A stretch of 64,000 bases of DNA from Blautia glucerasea (GTDB lineage Bacteria; Bacillota; Clostridia; Lachnospirales; Lachnospiraceae): NCBI RefSeq assembly GCF_013304385.1, contig NZ_JAAITU010000009.1:27128-91127 (forward strand), in the 5' to 3' direction. Of the stretch, positions 36,601 through 45,059 are shown one piece after another. A model generated the notes under the pieces. That model saw nothing but the letters and a program-made list of their open reading frames with translations, was not told the origin of the DNA and searched no databases. Every line of letters starts with the position of its first letter. Position 1 is the stretch's first letter. The position numbers and the translations under genes were made by a program.

Positions 36601-37581
36601 TTAATGAATATCTCCATTATTCTTGATACTGTCTACCATTACTGCTACGAAAATGATCAGTCCTTTGAAAATATTCTGGATATACGCAGAGGCTCCGATA
36701 ATGGTAAGTCCGTTGCTAATGACCTGTACCATAACGATACCAATGATCGCTCCCGGGATCACCTTTCCTTTACCGCCGAAAAGGCTGGCCCCGCCGATAA
36801 CTGCTGAGGAAATAACAGTAAACTCATCATTCTGTGCAAAGTTAGGATTAATAACACTAAGTCTTGCCGCATTCACCATACCTGCAAGTCCTGCAAGTGC
36901 ACCACATATTGCATAAGCGATAAATACAACTCTTGGTCCGTTGATACCCATTTTATTTGCACCGGTCAGGTTGTTGCCACAGGCAAACAGCTGACGGCCA
37001 TACTGGGTTTTTGTAAGGACAAAATGTCCAAGGATAACAACTGCAAGGAAGATGTAAACCATCAGTGGGATACCAAAGATCCTGGTAGAAGAGAAAACTC
37101 TTACCTTTGCATCCAGGAAAAGCATCTGCTGATTGGTAAACATAAGTCCAAGTCCTTTTGCCACGCTGTAAGTTGCAAGGGTTGTAATAAACGGTACGAT
37201 CTTCAGTCTGGATACGCAGAAACCATTGATGCATCCAATTAACAGACCGCTTAAGCAGGATCCTACAAAGCAAAGGATCAACGGGCATCCAAGATTGTTC
37301 AGAAGCGTGGTTCCCACAACTGCCGAAAAGTACATATTGGATGCTACAGAAATATCAATACCTCCGGTGATCAATACAAAGAACATACCTACTACAGAGA
37401 TTCCCAGTGTAGAGGAAAGCTGAAGTACTGTGATCGCATTGCTCAGTGAAAGGAAACCTGTGGACTGTACGGAGAAATAAATGATCATAATCAGGAATAT
37501 GATATAAATTCCGTAATTACAGAAGGTATCCACCAGTTTTTTTCTAAAAATCGCATCTTTTCTTGCCTGGGATGTTTCCAT
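36601..37581 (-). CDS. Ribose-type sugar ABC transporter permease 2
   Basis: 326 residues, about nine hydrophobic helices, family BPD_transp_2 (RbsC/AlsC-like). Characteristic blocks are TGGIDISVASN, GINGPRVVFIAYAICGALAGLAG and VIGGASLFGGKGKVIPGAIIG. Its ATG shares one base with the ATPase stop (TAATG), so the genes are translationally coupled. It pairs with the permease at 39190-40161, which makes a heteromeric channel likely. The sugar is inferred to be allose or a related hexose from the operator shared with alsE. Confidence 0.9.
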   Translation of the reverse strand: METSQARKDAIFRKKLVDTFCNYGIYIIFLIMIIYFSVQSTGFLSLSNAITVLQLSSTLGISVVGMFFVLITGGIDISVASNMYFSAVVGTTLLNNLGCPLILCFVGSCLSGLLIGCINGFCVSRLKIVPFITTLATYSVAKGLGLMFTNQQMLFLDAKVRVFSSTRIFGIPLMVYIFLAVVILGHFVLTKTQYGRQLFACGNNLTGANKMGINGPRVVFIAYAICGALAGLAGMVNAARLSVINPNFAQNDEFTVISSAVIGGASLFGGKGKVIPGAIIGIVMVQVISNGLTIIGASAYIQNIFKGLIIFVAVMVDSIKNNGDIH

Positions 37582-39125
37582 TACTTTCCACCTCCTGTTG
37601 CTATTGCTGCTTTCATAATACCTTCCTGGCTGTACTCTCCTTTTTCAAGCTCACCAGTGATCTTGTTATGGCTCATTACCAGGATCCTGTCACACATACC
37701 CATCAGTTCTTCCATTTCAGAAGACACGATCAGGATGGAAGATTTGTTCTTTGCAAGATCATTGATAATGCTGTAGATCTCATATTTTGCTCCTACATCC
37801 ACACCTCTTGTAGGCTCATCCAGGAAGAAGATCTTCGGCTCCTTCAGTACCCATTTACCAAATACAACCTTCTGCTGATTTCCACCGGAAAGATTGATCA
37901 CAGCCTGTTTGGATGGATCAAAGGTTTTGACCCGCAGTTCCTTAACGATCTTATCTGTATGCTCTGACTCTTTTTGACGATTGATAAATGACTTGTCACA
38001 AATATCATCCAGGCTGGCCATAACCACATTTTCCTTGATGGTCTTCGGCATCATCAAACCTTCCTCACGACGGTTCTCTGTGATAAATGCCATGCCATTC
38101 TTAATACAGTTGATGGGGGTGATTGGGGCGATCTCCTGTCCTTTGTATGAAATATGACCCTCAGAAATAGGATCCACACCAAACAGACAGCGAAGAAACT
38201 CGGTACGGCCTGCTCCCATCAGTCCGAACAGTCCCAGGATCTCTCCTTCACGGATCTCAAGGCCAAGATTTTCAAATCTGCCCTCCTGGCAGATGTCCTT
38301 TGCCACAAAGGCCACTTCACCAATTTCTTTTTCCACGGTAGGATAAATATTATTCAGCTCACGGCCAACCATCTGCTTGATAACCTCTGCATTGGTTGTC
38401 TCGGAAGCTTTCTTCTGGGAAATGATCTCCCCATCACGTAACACCGCAATCTCTTCGCAGTGTTCAAATACATCCTCCAGGATATGGGAAATAAAGATCA
38501 TGGATTTTCCTTTTTCCTGAAGTAGGTGCATGATACCGAACAGCTTTTCTTTCTCTTTATTCGAAAGGGATGTGGTAGGCTCGTCCAGTACAATGATCTT
38601 TGCGTCCTGCATAATGGCCTTAATGATCTCGATCAGCTGCCGCTGTCCCATGGGAAGGGTTCCTACGATCGTATTTGCATCAAAGCCTTCAATGCCCAGC
38701 TCCTTCAGCTGCTCATTGGCGATCTTTTTCATTGTTTTCTTATCAATGGTTTTTGCTTTTGTCCTTTTCATCTCTGTGATGAAAAGATTCTCATATACGG
38801 TCAGGTTGGTAAAAAGGTTCAGCTCCTGATGCACAAATGCAATACCTGCTGCCTTTGACACCTTTGGATTTGTAGGCTCAAATTCTTTTCCTTCCAGATA
38901 GATCTTTCCACCGTCTCTTTGATGAATACCTCCAAGTACATTCATAAGAGTTGATTTTCCGGCACCATTTTCACCTACCAGACCCAGGATCTCACCTTTT
39001 TTCAATGCGATCGTAATATCCTTCAGAACCTGAACCGAAGCAAAAGACTTGGTAACATGTTCCATCTGTAAAATAATATCCCGTTTTTCAGTCAACTTCT
39101 TCACTTCCTCTCTCTGATCTTGCAT
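37581..39125 (-). CDS. Ribose-type sugar ABC transporter ATPase (two cassettes)
   Basis: 514 residues from the ATG at 39125, which has an AGGA box 8 nt upstream; longer readings start in the upstream permease and pass through a duplicated 48-bp segment. The first cassette has Walker A GENGAGKST, signature-like LPMGQRQLIEI, and Walker B IIVLDEPT. The second has the degenerate Walker A GLMGAGRTE, signature LSGGNQQKV and IFFLDEPTRGVDVGAK. This is the RbsA/MglA/AlsA arrangement. It energises uptake by the two flanking permeases. Confidence 0.92.
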   Translation of the reverse strand: MQDQREEVKKLTEKRDIILQMEHVTKSFASVQVLKDITIALKKGEILGLVGENGAGKSTLMNVLGGIHQRDGGKIYLEGKEFEPTNPKVSKAAGIAFVHQELNLFTNLTVYENLFITEMKRTKAKTIDKKTMKKIANEQLKELGIEGFDANTIVGTLPMGQRQLIEIIKAIMQDAKIIVLDEPTTSLSNKEKEKLFGIMHLLQEKGKSMIFISHILEDVFEHCEEIAVLRDGEIISQKKASETTNAEVIKQMVGRELNNIYPTVEKEIGEVAFVAKDICQEGRFENLGLEIREGEILGLFGLMGAGRTEFLRCLFGVDPISEGHISYKGQEIAPITPINCIKNGMAFITENRREEGLMMPKTIKENVVMASLDDICDKSFINRQKESEHTDKIVKELRVKTFDPSKQAVINLSGGNQQKVVFGKWVLKEPKIFFLDEPTRGVDVGAKYEIYSIINDLAKNKSSILIVSSEMEELMGMCDRILVMSHNKITGELEKGEYSQEGIMKAAIATGGGK

Positions 39126-39129
39126 TACC

Positions 39130-39212
39130 GGATCCTGTAATCCATACTCTCTTTTCTCTTTCAGATTTTGGATTGTGGGATCCTGTAATTTATGCTCTCT
39201 CTTTTCTCTTTC
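39130..39212 (-). repeat. 48-bp tandem duplication at the permease-ATPase junction
   Basis: Two copies, 48 bp apart, of a segment containing AAAGAGAAAAGAGAG and ATTACAGGATCC. The first copy holds the permease stop codon. The second supplies the AGGATCC box before the ATPase ATG. The last third of the unit has diverged. Confidence 0.8.
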
Positions 39213-40161
39213 TGAATACTTCGATTGCTGCCGCAAACAGAATGATCAGACCTTTGATCATTGTAATGATAAAATAAGGTGTATTTAAAAGATTCAGAGC
39301 AATATTGATCAGAATAATCAATACGGCACCAAGTACTGTGTTCGGAATCTTTCCTGAACCACCTGCCGGGCTTGTACCACCTACGATGATACTTCCCATA
39401 ATGTCATTGAAAAGTGTGGCTCCATAACTGGATGCACCAGACTGCATCTGGCCCATCATAATGATTCCGGCTACTGCGGAGCAAAGACCGCTAAGGATAA
39501 AGATCCAGAAAATAGTTTTCTTTACCGGGATACCGGAGATCAGGGCTGCCTTCGGATTAGTTCCTACAGAGTATAATCTGCGTCCATAAAGGGTACGGCT
39601 ACAGATAATATGACTGATCAGCATTACTGCCAATGCAAGGATCAATACGTTAGGAATAATCCCGAAAAGTGTACCGCCGCCAAAATCAGCAAAGGAATCC
39701 GGGAGACCGCCTATTGTCTTTCCGCTTGAATAGATAACCGCAATACCTGTACCGATCAGCTGTGTAGCCATGGTTGCAATAAAAGAAGGCATCTTAAATA
39801 CGGTAACTGCTATACCATTGACGATTCCAAATACAGCTCCAAGAGCCAGCATTGCAAGAAGTGCTACAGGGATCGCATACCATTTGCCAGCCAGATATCC
39901 GCTTGTCTCGCTCATGATGGAGGCACCGACCACACTGCTCAGTGCGATGATAGAAGTACTGGAGAAGTCCACGCCTCCATTAAGCACTGCAAAGTGTACG
40001 CCGCATGCTACAGTAAGCAAAACACATGACTGGCTGAGAATATTCTTGAAATTGTTCATGGTGGCAAAATTGGGAACTGCAATCATTGCCACGATCAGGA
40101 AGGCCAAAATGAACCAGATGATCGCATCCACTGAACTAAAAACCTTTTTTAACTGTTTCAT
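39190..40161 (-). CDS. Ribose-type sugar ABC transporter permease 1
   Basis: 323 residues, BPD_transp_2 family. Recognisable blocks are NGGVDFSSTSIIALSSVVG, GIPVKKTIFWIFILSGLCSAVAG and IVGGTSPAGGSGKIPNTVLGA. It follows the binding-protein gene after a 237-bp gap with several hairpins, probably to set a lower expression level than the binding protein. It works with the ATPase and the second permease. Confidence 0.9.
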   Translation of the reverse strand: MKQLKKVFSSVDAIIWFILAFLIVAMIAVPNFATMNNFKNILSQSCVLLTVACGVHFAVLNGGVDFSSTSIIALSSVVGASIMSETSGYLAGKWYAIPVALLAMLALGAVFGIVNGIAVTVFKMPSFIATMATQLIGTGIAVIYSSGKTIGGLPDSFADFGGGTLFGIIPNVLILALAVMLISHIICSRTLYGRRLYSVGTNPKAALISGIPVKKTIFWIFILSGLCSAVAGIIMMGQMQSGASSYGATLFNDIMGSIIVGGTSPAGGSGKIPNTVLGAVLIILINIALNLLNTPYFIITMIKGLIILFAAAIEVFRKRKERA

Positions 40162-40204
40162 ATTCCAACCTCTCTATCCGTTTTCTCAGGTTTTTAAACC
40201 TTAT

Positions 40205-40340
40205 CCTCGTACATCCGCCCACGGCTTTTCGGCCGTAGATCAGACCGTTTCTTTTCAGCCACGGCCGGGAAGCCGTAAGCGAATGTTATCCATCTTCACC
40301 TTGATCTAAGATGAATATTGGGCAGATATTATATCTGCCC
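40205..40340 (-). other. Intercistronic hairpin cluster
   Basis: Three stem-loops lie between the binding-protein stop and the first permease: arms GGGCAGATAT/ATATCTGCCC at 40320-40340, ACGGCCGGGAAGCCGT at 40261-40276, and ACGGCTTTTCGGCCGT at 40221-40236, the last two roughly inverted copies of each other. No T-run follows the first hairpin on the minus strand, so RNA stabilisation or partial attenuation is more likely than full termination. Confidence 0.65.
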
Positions 40341-40398
40341 AAATTCGTCACTTATGCCTCTCTGCCATCAGGCAAGGCATATCCTCTTAATAAAAGAA

Positions 40399-41379
40399 TC
40401 AATATCCCTCGAATCCAAGCTCGTCTACGTTATCAGCTGTTACTTCAAATCCTGGGTCTGTCATGGAATCAACTTCTTCGCCCTTAACTGCTGCTACTGC
40501 TGCCTCGATGCAAAGTTTAGCCTGGTTTGTAGCATCCTGTACGGAAACAACATCTACATAACCTTCTTTGATCGCATCAACAGCATCTTTAGCACCGTCG
40601 AATGTAACCAGAGTTACATGGCCTTCTTCGCCGACCTTTTTATATTTGTCAAGCTGCTGCAGTCCGGAAATGATAGATGGAAGCAGTGCGTCTGACGGGC
40701 TGAAAATCATGTTAATATCCGGATTTTCCTCAAATGCACTTAAGATACCGGCAAGAGCAAGCTCACCTTTCCACTCTGTAGCAACTTCAGAAACAACATC
40801 AAATACGTCCGGGTTCTCATCTGCAACTGCATTGAAACCATTATCACGAGCGATTGCATTTGCATCTGTAAGACTTCCTACCAGTTTGATCACTTTATAT
40901 TTTGTTCCGTCTTTTTTTGCTTTTTCCAGGATGTACTCAAGCTCTCTCTGAACCATTGCCTCATTGTCAGATGTAACTGTACCAACAACCTCTGCGCCTT
41001 CACCAGCAGCTCTGTTTGCCATAACAACCGGAACGCCTGCTTCATTACACTTCTTAATAGCAGCCACAACTGCCTCGCCATCTGCAGGAGCGATTACGAT
41101 AGCGTCTGCTCCACCGGAGATCAGATTCTCGATCTGCTGATTCTGTTTCTGTGTATCATTCTCAGCAATAACTTCTGTGTATTTAACCCCCATCTCATCG
41201 CAGGTTGCATGCATTGTTGACTGATACTCTGCCCACATCTGGGACTCGATTGCGCACATGGAAATACCAATTGTGATATCCTCATTGCTCTTCTCCTCAG
41301 CAGATGCTGCCACAGTTCCAAATACCATGCTTGCTGTTAATGCTGCTGCCATTAATGCACTAAATACTCTTTTCTTCAT
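40399..41379 (-). CDS. Ribose-type sugar-binding protein
   Basis: 326 residues. A signal peptide (1-27) ends VAASAEE, an AxA signal peptidase I site, without a lipobox cysteine. The mature part is a periplasmic-binding-protein type I fold: ITIGISMCAI, NLISGGADAIVIAPADGEAV, VPVVMANRAAG, MIFSPSDAL and VTFDGAKDAVDAI. It delivers a sugar to the two RbsC-like permeases. It follows the PfkB gene after about 98 bp. In the binding cleft NRAAG replaces the more usual N/D-R motif, so the ligand may not be ribose. Confidence 0.88.
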   Translation of the reverse strand: MKKRVFSALMAAALTASMVFGTVAASAEEKSNEDITIGISMCAIESQMWAEYQSTMHATCDEMGVKYTEVIAENDTQKQNQQIENLISGGADAIVIAPADGEAVVAAIKKCNEAGVPVVMANRAAGEGAEVVGTVTSDNEAMVQRELEYILEKAKKDGTKYKVIKLVGSLTDANAIARDNGFNAVADENPDVFDVVSEVATEWKGELALAGILSAFEENPDINMIFSPSDALLPSIISGLQQLDKYKKVGEEGHVTLVTFDGAKDAVDAIKEGYVDVVSVQDATNQAKLCIEAAVAAVKGEEVDSMTDPGFEVTADNVDELGFEGY

Positions 41380-41477
41380 AAATCCACCTTCTCCTTTTCT
41401 TGTTGCGTTGTCGCATTGTTATTTATAAAAAGAACTTTTGCTACGCCCTTATCCCCGGCCGTTGCCCCCCGTTCTCT

Positions 41478-42416
41478 TTATTCCATTTTTTCAAGCTGTA
41501 CCTGGTCTTTTAATTCCATGGCACGGTTCAGATCATATCCCACTGTCAGGTCTGACTCTGCAGTTGCAGCTGAGATCGCTGTTGCCAGCTTTAAGATCTC
41601 CGGAAATTCCATTCCTTTTTCAAAGCCGTATACAAGGCCGCTTAAATATGCATCCCCGCATCCGATGGTGTTGATCACATCAACCTTCAAAGGATGCACC
41701 TTGTAGATCTCTCCCTGATATTTCACAATGGAGCCCTTACTGCCTCTTGAAACTGCCACACAGGGAATTCCTTTTTCTGAAATCAGCTGAATACCTTCCA
41801 GTACTTCTTCGTCGGTAGATACAGGCTTGCCCATGATCTGTGAAAGCTCATCCTCGTTTGGCTTTACAAGAAATGGTTTTCTCTCAAGTCCCCGGATCAG
41901 ATTCTCCGAGCTTGTATCAAGAAATACCCGAATATGCTTGCCTCTTCTTATCAGTTCATCTACCACTTCATTGTAGATGAAAGGAATCTCTGTATTGGAA
42001 GCATCTCCCGATAACACCAGTACGTCATCATCATCCATGGTATCCATCATATGATCGATCAGCTGTCTGCATATCTTTTCAGGAACTGTCTTCCCTTTCT
42101 CAGTGATCAAAGTACAAATATGATTGTCTTCGATCAGTGCGTAATTGGTACGGGATTCACCCTCATCAAAGTGTAAAAACGCTACATCTACACTGCCGTC
42201 GGAAAGTATTTGCTCAATCCTTTTTCCTGTCTGTCCATATCCGATGCCGTATGCTCGATTACTGCATCCCAGGATACTTAAATTCACAGATACGTGAGTT
42301 CCCTTGCCTCCAAGCACTTCCTCAATGCGCTGGATCCTGTTGGTGTTATCTCTATGTAATTCCGGTATAAAAAGCAATTTGTCTACTGCCGGATTAATGG
42401 TCAACGTACAGATCAT
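41478..42416 (-). CDS. PfkB-family phosphosugar kinase (FruK/LacC-like)
   Basis: 312 residues. The N-terminal TINPAVDKLLFIPEL, the GGKGTHVSVNLSILG motif and the C-terminal GCGDAYLSG (catalytic Asp; usually GAGD) place it in the 1-phosphofructokinase/tagatose-6-phosphate kinase branch. It is the first gene of the ABC transporter operon. Two promoters and a LacI-type operator lie upstream. In an allose pathway it could phosphorylate a hexulose phosphate; the actual substrate is not visible. Confidence 0.87.
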   Translation of the reverse strand: MICTLTINPAVDKLLFIPELHRDNTNRIQRIEEVLGGKGTHVSVNLSILGCSNRAYGIGYGQTGKRIEQILSDGSVDVAFLHFDEGESRTNYALIEDNHICTLITEKGKTVPEKICRQLIDHMMDTMDDDDVLVLSGDASNTEIPFIYNEVVDELIRRGKHIRVFLDTSSENLIRGLERKPFLVKPNEDELSQIMGKPVSTDEEVLEGIQLISEKGIPCVAVSRGSKGSIVKYQGEIYKVHPLKVDVINTIGCGDAYLSGLVYGFEKGMEFPEILKLATAISAATAESDLTVGYDLNRAMELKDQVQLEKME

Positions 42417-42468
42417 AGATTTACCTCTCTTTTCCCTTTGGTTTTCGCCTCATTTGTGGCTTATCCTC

Positions 42469-42497
42469 ACTATAACACGTTTATTTGGAAAAAGCAA
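42469..42497 (-). promoter_or_regulatory. Proximal promoter of the PfkB/ABC operon
   Basis: TTGCTT (42492-42497) and TATAGT (42469-42474), 17-bp spacer, on the minus strand. Its TTGCTTTTTCC block also occurs at the rpiB promoter. Confidence 0.6.
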
Positions 42498-42608
42498 TAT
42501 ATTTTTGTGGTTTTAACACATTATATTTTATATTCTATGACTGTTTTACACAAAACGGGTTTTTGACCATTTCAAGCGGCTATTTTTCTGTTTTTTGTTT
42601 GTTTTGTT

Positions 42609-42628
42609 ATGCGTTTTCGTTTACGCAT
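42609..42628 (-). promoter_or_regulatory. LacI-type operator of the PfkB/ABC operon
   Basis: ATGCGTTTTCGTTTACGCAT (plus strand) is a palindrome with central CG and GCGTAAAC arms. It lies 4 bp downstream of the distal -10 box. Confidence 0.7.
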
Positions 42629-42632
42629 TTTA

Positions 42633-42661
42633 AATATACCACATATTATACATGATGTCAA
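42633..42661 (-). promoter_or_regulatory. Distal promoter of the PfkB/ABC operon
   Basis: TTGACA (42656-42661) and TATATT (42633-42638) with a 17-bp spacer on the minus strand, overlapping the operator start. Confidence 0.7.
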
Positions 42662-42848
42662 ATGGATTTTTTGGATATTGTAATTATTTTGGTCATGTGG
42701 TATGATTATTTTATTCAAAACAGCAAATATTTTTATTTTTACAATTTGACGTATTCGCAAAATTGCTGTTTTGATTTGTGTATTTTCCACATTCTTTTTG
42801 AAAAGTAACTTTTTTTTGAGATGACAGTTATTTTGTTGCAGTGACAGT

Positions 42849-43029
42849 TATATCAACTGGGAGATGACTCCCACCTCTATAGGTGGTGAGAAACAAGCTA
42901 GTATCAGTGGTGGGAGTCAATCCCCCAGCTGATATAGCCTCCGGCAGGATTGCAGAGGTGCGCAGTAGAAGTATGTCATGCAATTGCATGACGCGCACCT
43001 CGCAGCAAGAATGCCGAGGCATTCTTGAA
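42849..43029 (+). repeat. 181-bp multi-hairpin element, copy 1
   Basis: From TATATCAACTGGG to TTCTTGAA. It holds a 28-bp imperfect inverted repeat (TATATCAACTGGG... to ...CCCAGCTGATATA) nesting CCACCT-CTAT-AGGTGG, then GAGGTGCGC...GCGCACCTC enclosing the perfect palindrome GTCATGCAATTGCATGAC, then CAAGAATGCC-GA-GGCATTCTTG. It is identical to copy 2 except for one base. TGCAGTGACA occurs at both flanks (42837-42846 and 43030-43039), a possible target duplication. Confidence 0.9.
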
Positions 43030-43098
43030 TGCAGTGACAATGTCATGCAGCACATTACATACTTGTAGGATTTATATTCCGGATTTCTCAGGAAATAC

Positions 43099-43127
43099 TT
43101 GGATATACCTTACATGTATGGTATAAT
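43099..43127 (+). promoter_or_regulatory. Promoter of the VOC-LacI operon
   Basis: TTGGAT (43099-43104) and TATAAT (43122-43127), 17-bp spacer, about 75 bp before the VOC start. No GCGTAAAC operator overlaps it. Confidence 0.6.
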
Positions 43128-43203
43128 TTCAAAAAATAGTCTTCTAAAAGACATCGGAAATTCAAGCGCTACTATGACTTTTTATTATGAGGAGGATTCA
43201 GAA

Positions 43204-43599
43204 ATGATTAAAGCAATGGACCATGTTACCATCAATATTAAAGACGTAGAAGCAACGCTTCATTTTTACGGAGAGATCCTTGGGCTTCAGGCTCTTCCTT
43301 CTGTAGATATGGGGGATCATTTCCTTCGTTATTTTGCCCTCCCGTCAGGTGGCAAGCTGGAACTGATCCAGTATTATTATGACGTTCCCCAATTAGATGT
43401 AGAAGCTACCAATAAGGGATGTGCCCGTCATCTTGCCTTTGAGGTAGAAGACATCCGTGCTCTGGAGAAAAAGCTTACTGATGCCGGCTTTGTATTCCAT
43501 GTACCTGTTTCTTACGTTAAAAATCTTGATTTTACAGGCGGCCTTACCAAAGACCCTAATGGCTTTGAGCTGGAATTTCTCCAGTATGGAGAGCACTGA
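43204..43599 (+). CDS. VOC-family (glyoxalase-like) protein
   Basis: 131 residues from the ATG at 43204, which has a GAGGAGG box 8 nt upstream. The two beta-alpha-beta-beta-beta modules are visible: MDHVTINIKDVEATLHFY...LRYFALPSGGKLELIQYY and ARHLAFEVEDIRALEKKL...LTKDPNGFELEFLQY. His7, Glu and Asn positions could form a metal site. Members include glyoxalase I and epimerases. It lies 34 bp before the LacI gene on the same strand, so a link to the sugar regulon is possible; the substrate is unknown. Confidence 0.85.
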   Translation: MIKAMDHVTINIKDVEATLHFYGEILGLQALPSVDMGDHFLRYFALPSGGKLELIQYYYDVPQLDVEATNKGCARHLAFEVEDIRALEKKLTDAGFVFHVPVSYVKNLDFTGGLTKDPNGFELEFLQYGEH

Positions 43600-43633
43600 T
43601 GCCAATTGTTAAACATAACAAAGGACCAATCGT

Positions 43634-44698
43634 ATGTCACAGATTACACTAAAACAAATAGCAGAGCGTGCCGGCACATCTGTAGGCACTGTGGATCGTG
43701 CCTTGAATAACCGTGGACGCATCAGCCCTTCTACTAAAGAAAAAATAATAAAAATCGCTGATGAAATGGGTTATCAGCCCAACAAGATCGCCAGTGCTTT
43801 AAGCCGCAGCAAATGCCTTCGCATTGCAGTGATCTACGCCAAATATCCGGCATACTTTGTAGATGAATTTACTGCAGGACTCAAAAAAGCCATTGAACAT
43901 TTTACCCATTACAAGATCGAGATCATTACATACAGGTGCAATGCCCTGGATCCCCAATCGCAGATCGAAGTGATCAAAGATATTGACTTTTCCAATATTG
44001 ATGGTTTCTCATTGAATGCCAGTGGGCAGGAGCTTGCCCCTTACATCAACCGGATCTCAGACATGGGGATACCAGTAGTCACCTTTAACTCTGATATACC
44101 AGGCACCAAGCGCCTGTTCCATGTGGGAATGGATCCATTTATGGCCGGACGTGTATCCTTTAATCTGATGGCCAAAATGCTTCAGGGCAAAGGAAAGATC
44201 CTGGCCATGCCAGGCTTTCATTCTGTGCTTTCCCATGAAGAACGGATCAAAGGTTTCCTGGAAGCGGCCAGAGATTATCCTAACATTCAGGTGATCCCCG
44301 GCGGTGAATACAAAGACCGTGATGATCTTGCTATTGATCTGGTACAAAAAGCTCTGGCAAAGCACCAGGATATTGCCGGGATTTATACAGTCAGCTCCCC
44401 GGGCGTGATCGGTGCCGGCAAATACTTAAGTCAGCTTCCAAAGGAGTCCCGGCCAATTGCTGTAGGTTATGACACCAGCCAGGATATGAAGCAGCTGATG
44501 GAAAAGGATGCCTGCACGTTTGTGGTATATCAGAATCCTGCAGCCCAGATTTATTATTCCATCGTTTATCTGGTGGAATACGTTCTGTTCGGCACGCTTC
44601 CTTCCCAGGAGCTTAATTTCCTGCCTCCGCAGATCGTTGTCCGTGAAAACATTGAATATTATCTGGAAGGGGATAATAAGTTTATTTTCGTTAATTAA
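43634..44698 (+). CDS. LacI-family transcriptional regulator
   Basis: 354 residues. The helix-turn-helix is at 4-24 (TLKQIAERAGTSVGTVDRALN) with the hinge MGYQPNKIASALSR at about 50-63. The C-terminal periplasmic-binding-protein type I domain is of the ribose-binding type (LRIAVIYAKYPAYFVDEFTAGL, IPVVTFNSDIPG, AVGYDTS). It is encoded divergently from the PfkB/ABC operon and is the only LacI protein in the window. It is the natural candidate to bind the GCGTAAAC palindromes at the alsE, PfkB and rpiB promoters; that is inference. It is followed by a strong terminator. Confidence 0.92.
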   Translation: MSQITLKQIAERAGTSVGTVDRALNNRGRISPSTKEKIIKIADEMGYQPNKIASALSRSKCLRIAVIYAKYPAYFVDEFTAGLKKAIEHFTHYKIEIITYRCNALDPQSQIEVIKDIDFSNIDGFSLNASGQELAPYINRISDMGIPVVTFNSDIPGTKRLFHVGMDPFMAGRVSFNLMAKMLQGKGKILAMPGFHSVLSHEERIKGFLEAARDYPNIQVIPGGEYKDRDDLAIDLVQKALAKHQDIAGIYTVSSPGVIGAGKYLSQLPKESRPIAVGYDTSQDMKQLMEKDACTFVVYQNPAAQIYYSIVYLVEYVLFGTLPSQELNFLPPQIVVRENIEYYLEGDNKFIFVN

Positions 44699-44720
44699 TA
44701 TAATGATTACAGTGTCAAAA

Positions 44721-44767
44721 GGTCTGATCCCACCTGTGCTTGCACAAGGGTGGGATCAGATCTTTTT
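44721..44767 (+). terminator. Terminator of the LacI gene
   Basis: GGTCTGATCCCACC...GGTGGGATCAGATC with an inner TGTGC-TT-GCACA stem, followed by TTTTT, 22 bp after the stop. Confidence 0.9.
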
Positions 44768-44844
44768 CATATGTGCCTGGTGCCATCCTGTAAACTGCAG
44801 ATTACAGCTTCTGCTCCTGTGATTCTATAATGTAGCCGAAACTA

Positions 44845-45025
44845 TATATCAACTGGGAGATGACTCCCACCTCTATAGGTGGTGAGAAACAAGCTAGTAT
44901 CAGTGGTGGGAGTCAATCCCCCAGCTGATATAGCCTCCGGCAGGATTGCAGAGGTGCGCAGTAGAAGTATGTCATGCAATTGCATGACGCGCACATCGCA
45001 GCAAGAATGCCGAGGCATTCTTGAA
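44845..45025 (+). repeat. 181-bp multi-hairpin element, copy 2
   Basis: It differs from copy 1 by a single C to A change inside the GCGCACCTC arm. It lies between a TATAAT box at 44826-44831 (TTACAG 18 bp upstream) and the start of the secreted SH3-like gene at 45060, so it probably forms most of that gene's leader. Flanking bases show no clear target duplication. Confidence 0.9.
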
Positions 45026-45059
45026 TTATTCTATTTTTTACCAGAAGCGGAGGTTCACT

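Noticed and set aside
42609..42628. CcpA catabolite-response element
   Set aside because: The core resembles a cre site, but the flanking GCG/CGC bases are shared by three sugar promoters and differ from the usual TG...CA ends, which favours a dedicated LacI regulator. CcpA cannot be fully excluded.
42828..43068. Short frames also seen at 21856-22095 and 44879-45226
   Set aside because: They recur only because the multi-hairpin element is repeated; perfect palindromes explain the sequence better than coding.
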